Of a DNA stretch of 64,000 nucleotides, positions 15,355-23,178 are shown piece after piece. The notes under the pieces are model-generated. The model saw only the letters and a program-made list of their open reading frames with translations. It ran no database searches and was not told the origin of the DNA. Where the stretch lies: assembly GCF_023062595.1 (NCBI RefSeq), contig NZ_JALLAN010000012.1:1-64000 (forward strand), in the 5' to 3' direction. Positions within the stretch are counted from its first letter, which is position 1, and every line of letters starts with the position of its first letter. Made by a program: the position numbers and the translations under genes. This DNA comes from Arthrobacter rhizosphaerae (GTDB lineage: Bacteria > Actinomycetota > Actinomycetes > Actinomycetales > Micrococcaceae).

Positions 15355-15480
15355 CCGGGTTGACTTGCTGGCTGTAGGTGAAGGTTATCGTGTCGCCGAT
15401 ATCGAGTACCGAGCCTCTGGAAAATGAGTACTGGCTACTCGTGCAGGTAGCAGTGCCGGGACTGTTAACTGAGGCCATGG
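15355..15480 (-). pseudogene. Fragment of an Ig-like surface protein
   Basis: The minus-strand frame reads SVNSPGTATCTSS, then SVLDIGDTITFTYSQQVNPA. This matches the SwmB-like terminal domain of the large surface protein at 7216-10884, which has VRKLDTGDTFTLTFSEPVSP. The similarity ends at both sides; the rest of the open frame (15248-15658) is unrelated. I take it as a relic of a second adhesin gene. Confidence 0.4.
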
Positions 15481-15657
15481 AATACCCCTCCCCACCAGTC
15501 AGTACGGGTCGGATGGGGCATGCCCTTTTGCCGGGCGCTGGACCGGGGTATCGGACCTCCCGGCCCGATACCTCAAGCGCTCGACTTCCAGGAGCCGTTG
15601 CTTGCGAGAGAACGTGCTCCTTGTTCATGTTTTCTTTTTTGATAGGAAGGAAAAGCA

Positions 15658-15969
15658 ATGGCTTGGATCAGGAGATCAGTCTTAGCTGGTGCCATTTTGT
15701 TCGCGGGAATACTCGGCTTCGCTCCGGCAGCCTCTGCGACTATTCACCCGATAGTCGAGTCCGCTGATTGTGCCAACGTCCAGGGTGACGCGCATCATCC
15801 CCTCGGCGATGTTGCCGACCCGATCGGAGCCACGCCAGGCGTGGGGAGCCATTCCGATAAGAGTAGTCTGCGGGCAGTGATTGTGATTACGGACGGGTTC
15901 ACGGACCTCACGAGCCCGGCAGTGTTCGGCCATAAACTCGACGGAGTGTGCGGCAAAGTGGGGCAGTAA
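15658..15969 (+). CDS. Small secreted protein
   Basis: The 103-residue product has a classical signal peptide: RR near the start, a hydrophobic core LAGAILFAGILGFAPAA and a likely cleavage after A-S-A before T28. AGGAAGG lies six bases before ATG. The mature part of about 75 residues has two cysteines (SADCANVQ near its start and GVCGKV near the end), which could form one disulfide, and no known domain. It stands alone. Function unknown; secretion is the only safe inference. Confidence 0.65.
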   Translation: MAWIRRSVLAGAILFAGILGFAPAASATIHPIVESADCANVQGDAHHPLGDVADPIGATPGVGSHSDKSSLRAVIVITDGFTDLTSPAVFGHKLDGVCGKVGQ

Positions 15970-16158
15970 GTCTGGACCATGCGCCGACGAAGGACGATGA
16001 AGAGAATAGCTTTATCCCGGTGCTTCAGTAGCCACCGGCACCCGTTTTGCGAGGTGGCTCGTCTCAAAAGAGGTGGGCGACTGCTTGCGGGTTGAGGCAA
16101 GGGTTGTGGAACAGCATGCTTCGTCTTCGGACGAGTGACGTGAAGTGATTGAGTCGGA

Positions 16159-16187
16159 GGCCTCGCCCGCGCCCAGGTGACGAGGCC
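16159..16187. terminator. Hairpin GGCCTCG/CGAGGCC, possible terminator
   Basis: A 7-base GC stem with a 15-base loop is followed by CCCTTCTT on the plus strand. It is 190 bases after the secreted protein gene; the T-run is poor, so it is only a possible terminator. Confidence 0.3.
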
Positions 16188-16378
16188 CCCTTCTTGCAAC
16201 TGTCAGCCCTATGATGTGCTGGCCTGGACCCATCAACAAGCTCATTCACCAGGAAATTGATGACCAGGCCCTCGACGCCGGCGCATGCCGATTGGGAAGA
16301 CTAGCTGGCCGGCATTAGACGAACCAAGCCTGGGCTGCCGCCGCCCTATACGTGATCGTCTTCAGATTCGGAGTTCCC

Positions 16379-16432
16379 TGGGGGAGTGTCCCACCGAAAC
16401 TGGTCTGTCCCGTCACCAAGGAATTGGGACGC
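16379..16432. repeat. TGTCCC/AAGGAAATGG repeat, copy 3
   Basis: TGGGGGAGTGTCCCA, then TCTGTCCCG, then ACCAAGGAATTGGGAC: same order of blocks as copies at 2816 and 15134, with a longer inner spacer. Confidence 0.45.
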
Positions 16433-16619
16433 AGCTCGGCCTCGGCCGCTGGCCAACCGTGGGCGCCGCCCAGTATCTGCTGGGATCTTTGTGCCCTCGG
16501 ATCTTCCGGCATGTATTTTGCCTAGCTCCTATATAGACACCATTCGTGAACGGTGCCACGATGGCCTGATACAGCGCTTGGCGCGCCGCGCCGGCGTAGA
16601 AGCGAGGCTGGAGGAACCA

Positions 16620-17051
16620 ATGTCGGGGGCCGATCTCGATCGTGTGGTGGAGCAGTATCATCGAGCGCTCGATGCCATAGTGCAGGGAGACTCGGGGCTG
16701 CAGAAGAAGATGTTTTCGGGGCGGGACGATGTCTCGCTAGCAAATCCGATCGGCCCGCCGGTTCGGGGCCGGAGTGCAGTTGAGCAGACGATGGATCGGG
16801 CGGTTTCTCAACTGAGGGAAGGCGAGCCCACCACCTTCGAACGAATCTCGGAGTATACCGGGACGGACCTCGCATACATTGTCGAAATTGAACGGACTCA
16901 GGCCAAGGTTGGCGGAGCCGATGAACTTTCCCGGATCTCTCTTCGGGTGACGACGATTTTCCGACTGGAAGACGGCCACTGGAAGGTTATCCATCGACAC
17001 GCAGATCCGATCACGTCCCCGCGGCCGATCGAGTCCATCGTCCAGGGTTAG
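16620..17051 (+). CDS. SnoaL/DUF4440-like protein (NTF2 fold)
   Basis: ATG 16620 follows GGAGGAACCA, a strong ribosome site; longer in-frame starts upstream have none. The 143-residue product fits the SnoaL-like/ketosteroid-isomerase fold: an N-terminal helix (DLDRVVEQYHRALDAIVQGD), DVSLANPIGPPVRGRSAVEQ, and the C-terminal strands ISLRVTTIFRLEDGHWKVIHRHAD, a hallmark of the family. Such proteins can be small-molecule isomerases, hydrolases or binding proteins; the substrate cannot be predicted. It stands alone. Confidence 0.75.
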   Translation: MSGADLDRVVEQYHRALDAIVQGDSGLQKKMFSGRDDVSLANPIGPPVRGRSAVEQTMDRAVSQLREGEPTTFERISEYTGTDLAYIVEIERTQAKVGGADELSRISLRVTTIFRLEDGHWKVIHRHADPITSPRPIESIVQG

Positions 17052-17502
17052 GTCCGGGGGCCGCAGGACGTCGCTACCTGCGGCCGGTGCCCCGGAAATG
17101 GGGTACTGGCGATATATCGTGAGAGGCGTGTCTGAAGCTGCCTGTCCCTCCTGTGCCCGGCGGACCCTGGCCACCGCGAAACTAAGAGCCTCCCCCCGGC
17201 GCCCGCCCCAGTAACGTGCGCCTTCACCATAAGCAGCCACAGCCTCTTGGTATCCTCACAAGAACTGCGGTTGCAGAGATAGCGTACTGCTGCTGCAGGG
17301 CCGAGTCCACGGCCCGAGGACAAGAAATATCCCATCGCTTTCGGGTTCGCTGGGAGCCTCCGTCGAAGACGCTCAATCGAGGTAGGGGAAGGGCCGACTT
17401 CAGGGATTGTTTGCCTGCCCGGGTACGACGTCCAAGTGATGGACGGGTAATACCCGGCCAATAAAAGGGGTAGGAATTACTCGTGCCTGCAATGGGCCGG
17501 AC

Positions 17503-17588
17503 AGGGTTCAATGAGAATCCGGGCCGGCGGCGATCGACCCCTTGATGAGACCAAGGCTCGACCCCAGACGCCGCCGGCCTGGACCCAT
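17503..17588. repeat. Structured repeat R1 (GGGCCGGCGGC ... GCCGCCGGCC)
   Basis: GTTCAATGAGAATCC is followed by GGGCCGGCGGCGATCGA, TGATGAGACCAAGGCTCG and, closing the dyad, GCCGCCGGCC. The same order occurs at 17745-17827, with most differences in the loop. Confidence 0.5.
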
Positions 17589-17703
17589 TCGTGGTCCCTA
17601 CCTACCAAGTCACCCCGGCTGCTGTGGTCTGACGAGGCGTCCCGGTGTTCCGCGGAAACGGGACGTTCGCTATCTGCTTCAAGCAGGTGGTGTGCCGTGG
17701 CCA

Positions 17704-17728
17704 GACACGAGTACACGTTACTCGTGTC
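17704..17728. repeat. Hairpin GACACGAGT/ACTCGTGTC
   Basis: A perfect 9-base stem with the loop ACACGTT, just before repeat R2. Confidence 0.4.
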
Positions 17729-17744
17729 CGGACTCGTTCATTCG

Positions 17745-17827
17745 AGTTCAATTTGGTTCAGGGCCGGCGGCAATCGAGCCTTTCTGAGACCAGGCTTGCC
17801 CCCCCATTTTGTCGCCGGCCCGACCTT
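17745..17827. repeat. Structured repeat R2 (GGGCCGGCGGC ... GTCGCCGGCC)
   Basis: GTTCAATTTGGTTCA, then GGGCCGGCGGCAATCGA, CTGAGACCAGGCTTG and GTCGCCGGCC. It is a diverged copy of R1, 240 bases away in the same orientation. Confidence 0.5.
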
Positions 17828-17881
17828 GAGACCTCACCACAAGTGACTTTGTCATGGGGAGAGGATCGCGGAGAGCATGCG

Positions 17882-18271
17882 TTAGAGAGGTCCGGTCGTC
17901 TGGTTGGCGGCCCGGAGTGCTCCGTGAGCCCGCGCGAGCCGTTCATGCAGCCGGGTGTTTTCATCTGTGAGTTGTCGTATCCGTTGGTGGGCGAGTTCCA
18001 GACGTCGGCGGAGGGATGCGCCCGATGATTGGGTGACTACTCCCGACATCGAGGTCCGGTTGGGTGCTTTCTGATGCTGTAGGAGATCCAGCAGATCCGG
18101 CTGGGTGTAGAGCCAGGAGCGCGAGACGCCAGCTGTTCTCGCAAGCTCGGAGACGGTGGCAGTCTTCCCTGTTTCGCATATTTGTTTCAGGGCTTCGGCG
18201 GCGCGTGCCCGGGCTCTCTCAGACCGTTTTCGGGTTGCCGCCAGGAGGTGGTGGGTGTTGTCAGTTTGCAT
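17882..18271 (-). CDS. tnpC: Tn554-type transposition protein TnpC
   Basis: From ATG 18271 (MQTDNTHHLLAATRKRSERA) the product is 129 residues, close to Tn554 TnpC (125). Residues 30-60 form a helix-turn-helix (TGKTATVSELARTAGVSRSW), and residues 85-120 a coiled coil (RRRLELAHQRIRQLTDENTR). In Tn554, TnpC sets orientation and frequency of transposition alongside the two recombinases. The start overlaps the end of tnpB by 11 bases. A longer in-frame start at 18328 would add a proline-rich stretch inside tnpB and is less likely. Confidence 0.8.
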   Translation of the reverse strand: MQTDNTHHLLAATRKRSERARARAAEALKQICETGKTATVSELARTAGVSRSWLYTQPDLLDLLQHQKAPNRTSMSGVVTQSSGASLRRRLELAHQRIRQLTDENTRLHERLARAHGALRAANQTTGPL

Positions 18272-20207
18272 CGGCGGGGCCCTCATGGCTGGTGGCGGTG
18301 GTCTGGATGGCATTGATGATGTTCTCAAGGCTGCTGGCCACTTTGAGGTTCATTTCGACCATACGGGTCTGGCCTGCTGTTTCCGCCTCTGCGATGAGCC
18401 TTTTGGTGCTTCGCAGCTGCGTGAGGTGCTCGGTGAGGAAGTCCGGGGTGGTGACGAAGACCGGGCAGGTTAGGCAGGCGTTGGCATGCGGGCAGCTTTG
18501 CTGGAGCGGCAGTCCGCAGTAACCGTTAGGCAAGGCCATCGTGACCCTGCCCAGGTTCTCTTTCATCCACGCCGCATCGTTGAGCCCGCTGCCTTGCTCG
18601 GGACTGATGGTTTCGCCCCTGATGTTGATCTTCGTCGCCTCTTCCCAGTGCCGACGGATCGTTTCGTCTTTGAGCCGGGCATAGCGGGCGGTCATCTCGT
18701 GGGATTCGTGGTCGAGGAGCCGACGGACCACTTCCTGGGGGACGTCAGCATTGATCAGCCGTGTGGCGTAGGTGTGGCGGAGCTGGTGTGCGGTGAACCG
18801 GAATGGGTGCCCCTGCTCATCGGACAGCCCAATGTTGGCCTGCCACGTGGCGATGCGTGCCGCTGCTGACCCGGAATCCCATGGTCTGTCGCCGGCGTGG
18901 GAGGTCGGTGCGGGTGCCAGGTAGCGTGCGTCGGGCATGGCGGCCCGGACGGAGTATGCCTGGTGTTTGATCGCCGCTGCTAGTTTTTCGTCTATCGGCA
19001 TGATCGCTTCGCGGGACATCTTGTGGTTGACGTAGCGCAGATATGGCGCGTTTTGCTGGTCATTCACGAGGCAGTCGATCTCCAGCCGGTAGGTGTCGGC
19101 AAGGCGGAGTCCGGTGCGGATGAGTATTTGCATCATGAGCCGGTGCGGCTGCTGAAGGCGATCCAACTTTTGAGGGTCCTCGATCTGGGCCATGACGTAT
19201 TCGGGAAGGGCGCGGGGCAGGGCTGCTGGCCGGCGCGGGTGGTCTCCGAGATGGATCCCTGCGGTTGACGGCAGCCCAGGTTCCCAGCCGTTTTCCCGGG
19301 CGGCCCGCAGGAACATGGCAATTGAGCTGAGGGAGTAGCTGCGGCTCGCGGAACTGAGCCCAAGCCGGTGAAGCATGCTCATGTAGATCTCGATTGTTTC
19401 CCTGCTGACGTCCTGCGCTGTGCCGTGGACACCGGTTTGTTCGGTAAACGCATCGGCCAGCCGCTGAATCGCGGTCATGTCCCGGTTGAGTTGGTGATAG
19501 CCGGTCCCGGTCGCAATGCGCCAGCGCATGAACCTCTTCGCCAGCAGCCGCAGCCAGGGCTGGGGTATCGGGCTGAACCGCAGGGCTCCTCGCTGTCCGG
19601 TCCTGCCCGTGAAGCCCATGACTTCGAGCCGCCAGACGTCACGGTCAAACTCTGTCGAGGCATCGGATGGGCCCATGAAACGCTCCAATGCGCTGCATAA
19701 GGCAGTGTGAACCCGGCGGGCTGATGAAGAAGCTTCGGCCAACCCAGTCACTTCCCTGCCGTCGTCCATGGTGAGTGATGTGCTGTTCAGGCGCCTGAGT
19801 GTCTTGATGAGGTCCCGGATGTCCTGGGGCGGGAATCTTCTGCGTTCGGGCGGGTCCGCGGCGAGGAGCTGTATTGCAAGGCCCAACTCGATCTGCAGAT
19901 TCCGTGGGAGGCCGCTGAGATCGATCCTTTCCGGCTTCGTAGCCGGCCCTGGATCTTCGAGCAAGTCCTTGATGGCGGGCTGGCCGCGCGCCCTCCACCG
20001 GTAGTGATGCGTTTCGCAGATGTACTCCCTGCTACGGAATCGGAGGCATCCTGTGACGCTACAAACCGGAAAGAGGGCCTTCGCGAGTTCCTGATCATCG
20101 AGTTCGATGACTTCCGCGGCGAATCGTGGGGACAGGGCAAGACGCATCCTTGTGAATACTCCGTCAGTACTACCGTCGGCTCTCTTTCCTGTCGTGCGAG
20201 AGGTCAC
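18261..20207 (-). CDS. tnpB: Tn554-type tyrosine recombinase TnpB
   Basis: The 648-residue product matches Tn554 TnpB (630) in length and architecture. The catalytic set is complete: Arg in LIRTGLRLADTYRLE, Lys in NHKMSRE, HQLRH, LLDHES and the nucleophile Tyr in TARYARL. The C-terminal Cys cluster (NGYCGLPLQQSCPHANACLTC) is the usual zinc-binding tail of TnpB. The start overlaps the tnpA stop by four bases. With TnpA it cuts and rejoins DNA ends through a phosphotyrosine intermediate. Confidence 0.9.
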   Translation of the reverse strand: MTSRTTGKRADGSTDGVFTRMRLALSPRFAAEVIELDDQELAKALFPVCSVTGCLRFRSREYICETHHYRWRARGQPAIKDLLEDPGPATKPERIDLSGLPRNLQIELGLAIQLLAADPPERRRFPPQDIRDLIKTLRRLNSTSLTMDDGREVTGLAEASSSARRVHTALCSALERFMGPSDASTEFDRDVWRLEVMGFTGRTGQRGALRFSPIPQPWLRLLAKRFMRWRIATGTGYHQLNRDMTAIQRLADAFTEQTGVHGTAQDVSRETIEIYMSMLHRLGLSSASRSYSLSSIAMFLRAARENGWEPGLPSTAGIHLGDHPRRPAALPRALPEYVMAQIEDPQKLDRLQQPHRLMMQILIRTGLRLADTYRLEIDCLVNDQQNAPYLRYVNHKMSREAIMPIDEKLAAAIKHQAYSVRAAMPDARYLAPAPTSHAGDRPWDSGSAAARIATWQANIGLSDEQGHPFRFTAHQLRHTYATRLINADVPQEVVRRLLDHESHEMTARYARLKDETIRRHWEEATKINIRGETISPEQGSGLNDAAWMKENLGRVTMALPNGYCGLPLQQSCPHANACLTCPVFVTTPDFLTEHLTQLRSTKRLIAEAETAGQTRMVEMNLKVASSLENIINAIQTTATSHEGPADAN

Positions 20208-21343
20208 GGCTGGTCCCCTTCATCGGCGATAGTAGCGAGGTCGTCGTCGATGGTGTCGATGACGGGAAGCCAGCCCGCTGAAACCAGTGCGGTCCGCACA
20301 TGCCGGATCTCGAGGTGCGAGTAGGTGTCGATCGTGGTCGCCACCGACGAATGGCCCAGCAGTTTCTGGACCACCTCTGACGGGACATTCCGGCGCAGCA
20401 GCTCGGTGGCGTAAGTATGGCGGAATTGGTGAGGTGTGAAATGGAACCCGGTGCGCCTACGGAGGCGCGCGACCAGATCCGTGACCCCAGCGTAGGTCAT
20501 CGGTTTCCCAACCGGGTCGGACCAAAGATTGACGAAGACATAGTCGCAGTCCAGTGCCCCGTACTCCTCGAAAAGGTAGTCAGCGAACATCCTGACCAGG
20601 CCAGGCCGGACCGGAATATCACGGTCACCCGTCTTGGCTCTGGCGTTATTGGCGTTCCGTCTCCGACGCACCCTGATGATGCAGGCGGCGGTATCGATGT
20701 CCTCATGGCGGAGCCCCAATGCTTCCCCGATCCGCATGCCAGATCCCGCAAGGACTGAGAAGAGCAACCGATCCCGCAGATGATCGCAGGCAGAAACCAC
20801 CCGCGCTACCTCGCCCGGGCTCAGGGCCCTCGGCATTCTCGTTGCAGCTCGAAGCACCAGTTCTCTACGAGGCCGGGAGGAGCCGCCCAGATGCGTGAGG
20901 AACGGTCTCCAGGAACCGCGGCTGCCGCGTCCTGGCGCAGGTGGGAGTAACTCGACGTCTGTGCCGTGACGGTGATGGAACTCGTAGAACGAGCCCACCG
21001 CGGACAGCTTGCGGTTGATTGTAGACGGTGAGCAATGTTCCGCTTGCCGGCCCGGAAGCACAGGCGGGCGGGAACGCGCGTTTGGCGCCAGGCGCAACCA
21101 GTTCACGAAGCGTCCAAGGTCCTCTTCACGCACGTCGGCCCAGCGAAGGCTGTTCTGATCGAGGAAGGCGAAGTAGTCCCGCAGGTCGTAGGCATACGAC
21201 CGAACTGTCGTCGGTGATCGATCAATGGAGCCGAGGTGAGCGAGGTAGCGGTCCACTGAAGAGACGACATCATAGGACGGGTCCAGAACGGTCCATGACT
21301 CCTCGCCAAAAGGCTGGATCACACGTTGAACAGTCCAAGGCAT
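20204..21343 (-). CDS. tnpA: Tn554-type tyrosine recombinase TnpA
   Basis: The 379-residue product (Tn554 TnpA: 361) has an N-terminal SAM-like core-binding domain (residues 25-130: SVDRYLAHLGSIDRSPTTV) and a C-terminal catalytic domain. Visible catalytic residues are Arg in GSGMRIGEALGL, Lys in ARAKTGDRDIPV, HQFRH, LLGHSS and Tyr in IDTYSHL. It is the first gene of the tnpA-tnpB-tnpC operon; the gene order and four-base overlap equal those of Tn554. No resistance cargo lies within the element as seen here. Confidence 0.9.
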   Translation of the reverse strand: MPWTVQRVIQPFGEESWTVLDPSYDVVSSVDRYLAHLGSIDRSPTTVRSYAYDLRDYFAFLDQNSLRWADVREEDLGRFVNWLRLAPNARSRPPVLPGRQAEHCSPSTINRKLSAVGSFYEFHHRHGTDVELLPPAPGRGSRGSWRPFLTHLGGSSRPRRELVLRAATRMPRALSPGEVARVVSACDHLRDRLLFSVLAGSGMRIGEALGLRHEDIDTAACIIRVRRRRNANNARAKTGDRDIPVRPGLVRMFADYLFEEYGALDCDYVFVNLWSDPVGKPMTYAGVTDLVARLRRRTGFHFTPHQFRHTYATELLRRNVPSEVVQKLLGHSSVATTIDTYSHLEIRHVRTALVSAGWLPVIDTIDDDLATIADEGDQP

Positions 21344-21682
21344 TCCGGCTCCTCACAGAAGGACTCATGCGCACAGTGCTGCCTTCGGTCTAGCAAGAGG
21401 AGCTGACCGGACCCTTAACACGTGGACAACACTCTAGATAACGGTCGATATGGGCGAATATCCGTGGGCATGTAGCCGCGTCGGCTACATCAACGACACC
21501 ACTCGAAGGGCTGGAGGAAACATATATTCGAATAGACACGCCAAAAAAGGGCGGGACTGTGCGGTATTGCACCTGATGCATGATCCTGGCAGCGGGCTGG
21601 CGCCTGAGTAGTACCGTGATGCTATCCGGGACCACTGTCATTGTTGCCTCCGCTTGTCTTTCCTGCGTTTAATGCATGAATT
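21344..21682. other. Shared upstream region of two divergent recombinase operons
   Basis: No gene. It contains the 9-base-stem hairpin at 21470-21490 and must hold the tnpA promoter (minus) and the promoter of the plus-strand integrase trio. Confidence 0.45.
21470..21490. repeat. Hairpin ATGTAGCCG-CGT-CGGCTACAT
   Basis: A perfect 9-base stem with a 3-base loop, 130 bases upstream of tnpA. On the minus strand it is entered by GATGTA, the hexamer used as target core by Tn554; the match may be chance. Confidence 0.4.
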
Positions 21683-22825
21683 ATGCGACAGGGGGTGTGG
21701 TTGGTGGGCTTGAAGGGTGCTTTTGAGGGGTCGGCATCGCTGTTTCTCGTGCCTGGTGTGGCGTATCTGGACGCGGAGGAGACCGTGTTTGAGGCCATGC
21801 TTGAGGGGTGGCGTGCCCAACGCCTCGGTGGCCGGAATCTGCGCAAGCACACCGTGATGACCGGACTCGGAATTGTCAGGCGGTTCAGGGAGGCATCGGG
21901 CCTGTTTCCGTGGCATTGGACGCCTGCGATGTTCGACGAGTGGATGGAGGACCTGGTGGCCGTTCGCGGGCGGGCACCGTCAACGCTGCGGAACTACCAG
22001 ATCGCCGTCGGACAGTTCTGTGAGTTCATCTGTTCCCCGCTCTATGGGTGGGTTGCCGAATGCGAGGAACGGTTCGGAACACATCCGGTGCAGGTTTGCA
22101 CCGAGTGGAACACGACCCGTCATCTGCAGGACTATGAGGGCCGCCCGCGGCGGCGGCCGATGACCAGGGCCGAGGTGCAACGGTTCCTTGATTACGCAGA
22201 CGAGCAGGTCGAGGTGAGGCTCGCATCCGGGAGGAAAGGCGCGCTGGGAGCCTACAGGGATGCGTCATTGTTCAAGGTCGCCTATGCCTGGGGGCTGCGC
22301 GCCCACGAGGCAGCATCATTGGAGGTGACCGACTTCTATCGGAATCCGCACGCGCCCGAGTTCGGGAACTTCGGAATGTTGCTCGTCAGGAATGGGAAGT
22401 CCTCCAGGGGAGGGGCGCCCAAGCGCCGATCAGTTGCGACACTTCACGTGTGGGCTGCCGAAGCCGTGAAGGACTACATCGACAATGTGTGGCCGCTCGT
22501 GCGTAGTGAGTCGTCGAATGCGTTATGGGTCTCCGAGCGTGGTGGCCACGTCAGTCCCACCCATCTGAGCCGGCGGTTCGCCGAGTACCGCGACCATCTC
22601 GGGCTGGATCCGGTGCTGTCTCCCCATGCCCTGCGGCATAGCTATGTGACTCATCTGACCGAGGACGGCGTCGATCCGGTGTTTATCCAGCGACAGGTCG
22701 GCCATGCCTACCAGTCAACGACCGCCCTTTACACTGCCGTCAGCGGCGCTTTCGCGAACAAGATGATGCGAAATGCCATCTCTGGCCTCCTTGAGGCCGC
22801 CCATAACCGGAAGGGAAGCGAATGA
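21683..22825 (+). CDS. Tyrosine-type site-specific integrase
   Basis: The 380-residue product has an N-terminal core-binding domain (residues 30-130) and a complete catalytic domain: Arg in YAWGLRAHEAASL, Lys in RNGKSSRGGAP, HALRH, QVGHAYQST and Tyr in TALYTAV. Its stop overlaps the start of the HTH gene (ATGA), and the third gene follows three bases after that, so the three make one coupled unit. It is unrelated in detail to the Tn554 recombinases and reads away from them. I infer the catalytic subunit of a three-gene integrative element. Confidence 0.85.
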   Translation: MRQGVWLVGLKGAFEGSASLFLVPGVAYLDAEETVFEAMLEGWRAQRLGGRNLRKHTVMTGLGIVRRFREASGLFPWHWTPAMFDEWMEDLVAVRGRAPSTLRNYQIAVGQFCEFICSPLYGWVAECEERFGTHPVQVCTEWNTTRHLQDYEGRPRRRPMTRAEVQRFLDYADEQVEVRLASGRKGALGAYRDASLFKVAYAWGLRAHEAASLEVTDFYRNPHAPEFGNFGMLLVRNGKSSRGGAPKRRSVATLHVWAAEAVKDYIDNVWPLVRSESSNALWVSERGGHVSPTHLSRRFAEYRDHLGLDPVLSPHALRHSYVTHLTEDGVDPVFIQRQVGHAYQSTTALYTAVSGAFANKMMRNAISGLLEAAHNRKGSE

Positions 22826-23175
22826 ACGCCTTGGATTACGAGTGGCGTCTGCGTGAAGTCATGGCTACCAGGGGTTTGTTCAGCACCACCAAGCTGATTC
22901 CTCTGCTCAACGAGCGGGGCATCCACTTATCAGCCAGCCAGGTCTACCGCCTGGCCGCGGAGAAGCCTGAGCGGCTGAACCTTCAGGTACTGGTGGCCCT
23001 GATGGATGCCCTGGACTGCAGCGCCGATGACCTCATCGGCAAGATCCAGGTACCTGCCAGCCGACGGGGGACCGGCACCGATCACTCGGCGGCGGAGGAG
23101 TCTGGACTGAGTGTTCTGAAGGAGAAGGGCTTCCGGCCTCGGCGTGCTTCCGTTCTGCCGCCAAACAACGAGTAA
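22822..23175 (+). CDS. XRE-type helix-turn-helix protein of the integrase trio
   Basis: Residues 10-80 form a Cro/C1-type HTH of the YozG-like kind: TKLIPLLNERGIHLSASQVYRLA followed by NLQVLVALMDALDCSADDLI. The remaining 35 residues are basic and unstructured (KEKGFRPRRASVLPP). It starts inside the integrase stop codon and ends three bases before the recombinase-like gene. Such proteins between two recombinase genes may repress the operon or act as directionality factor; both are inference. Confidence 0.8.
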   Translation: MNALDYEWRLREVMATRGLFSTTKLIPLLNERGIHLSASQVYRLAAEKPERLNLQVLVALMDALDCSADDLIGKIQVPASRRGTGTDHSAAEESGLSVLKEKGFRPRRASVLPPNNE

Positions 23176-23178
23176 AAA

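Larger units (their letters stand above)
15970..16619. other. Intergenic with hairpin and repeat copy 3
   Basis: Contains the hairpin at 16159-16187 and repeat copy 3 at 16379-16432. No supported gene; open frames on either strand lack start sites. Confidence 0.4.
17052..17881. other. Noncoding end region of the Tn554-type element with twin repeats
   Basis: No gene is supported over about 830 bases downstream of tnpC. The segment contains two related 75-80 base structured repeats (listed separately) and a 9-base-stem hairpin between them. One end of the transposon probably lies here. Confidence 0.45.
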
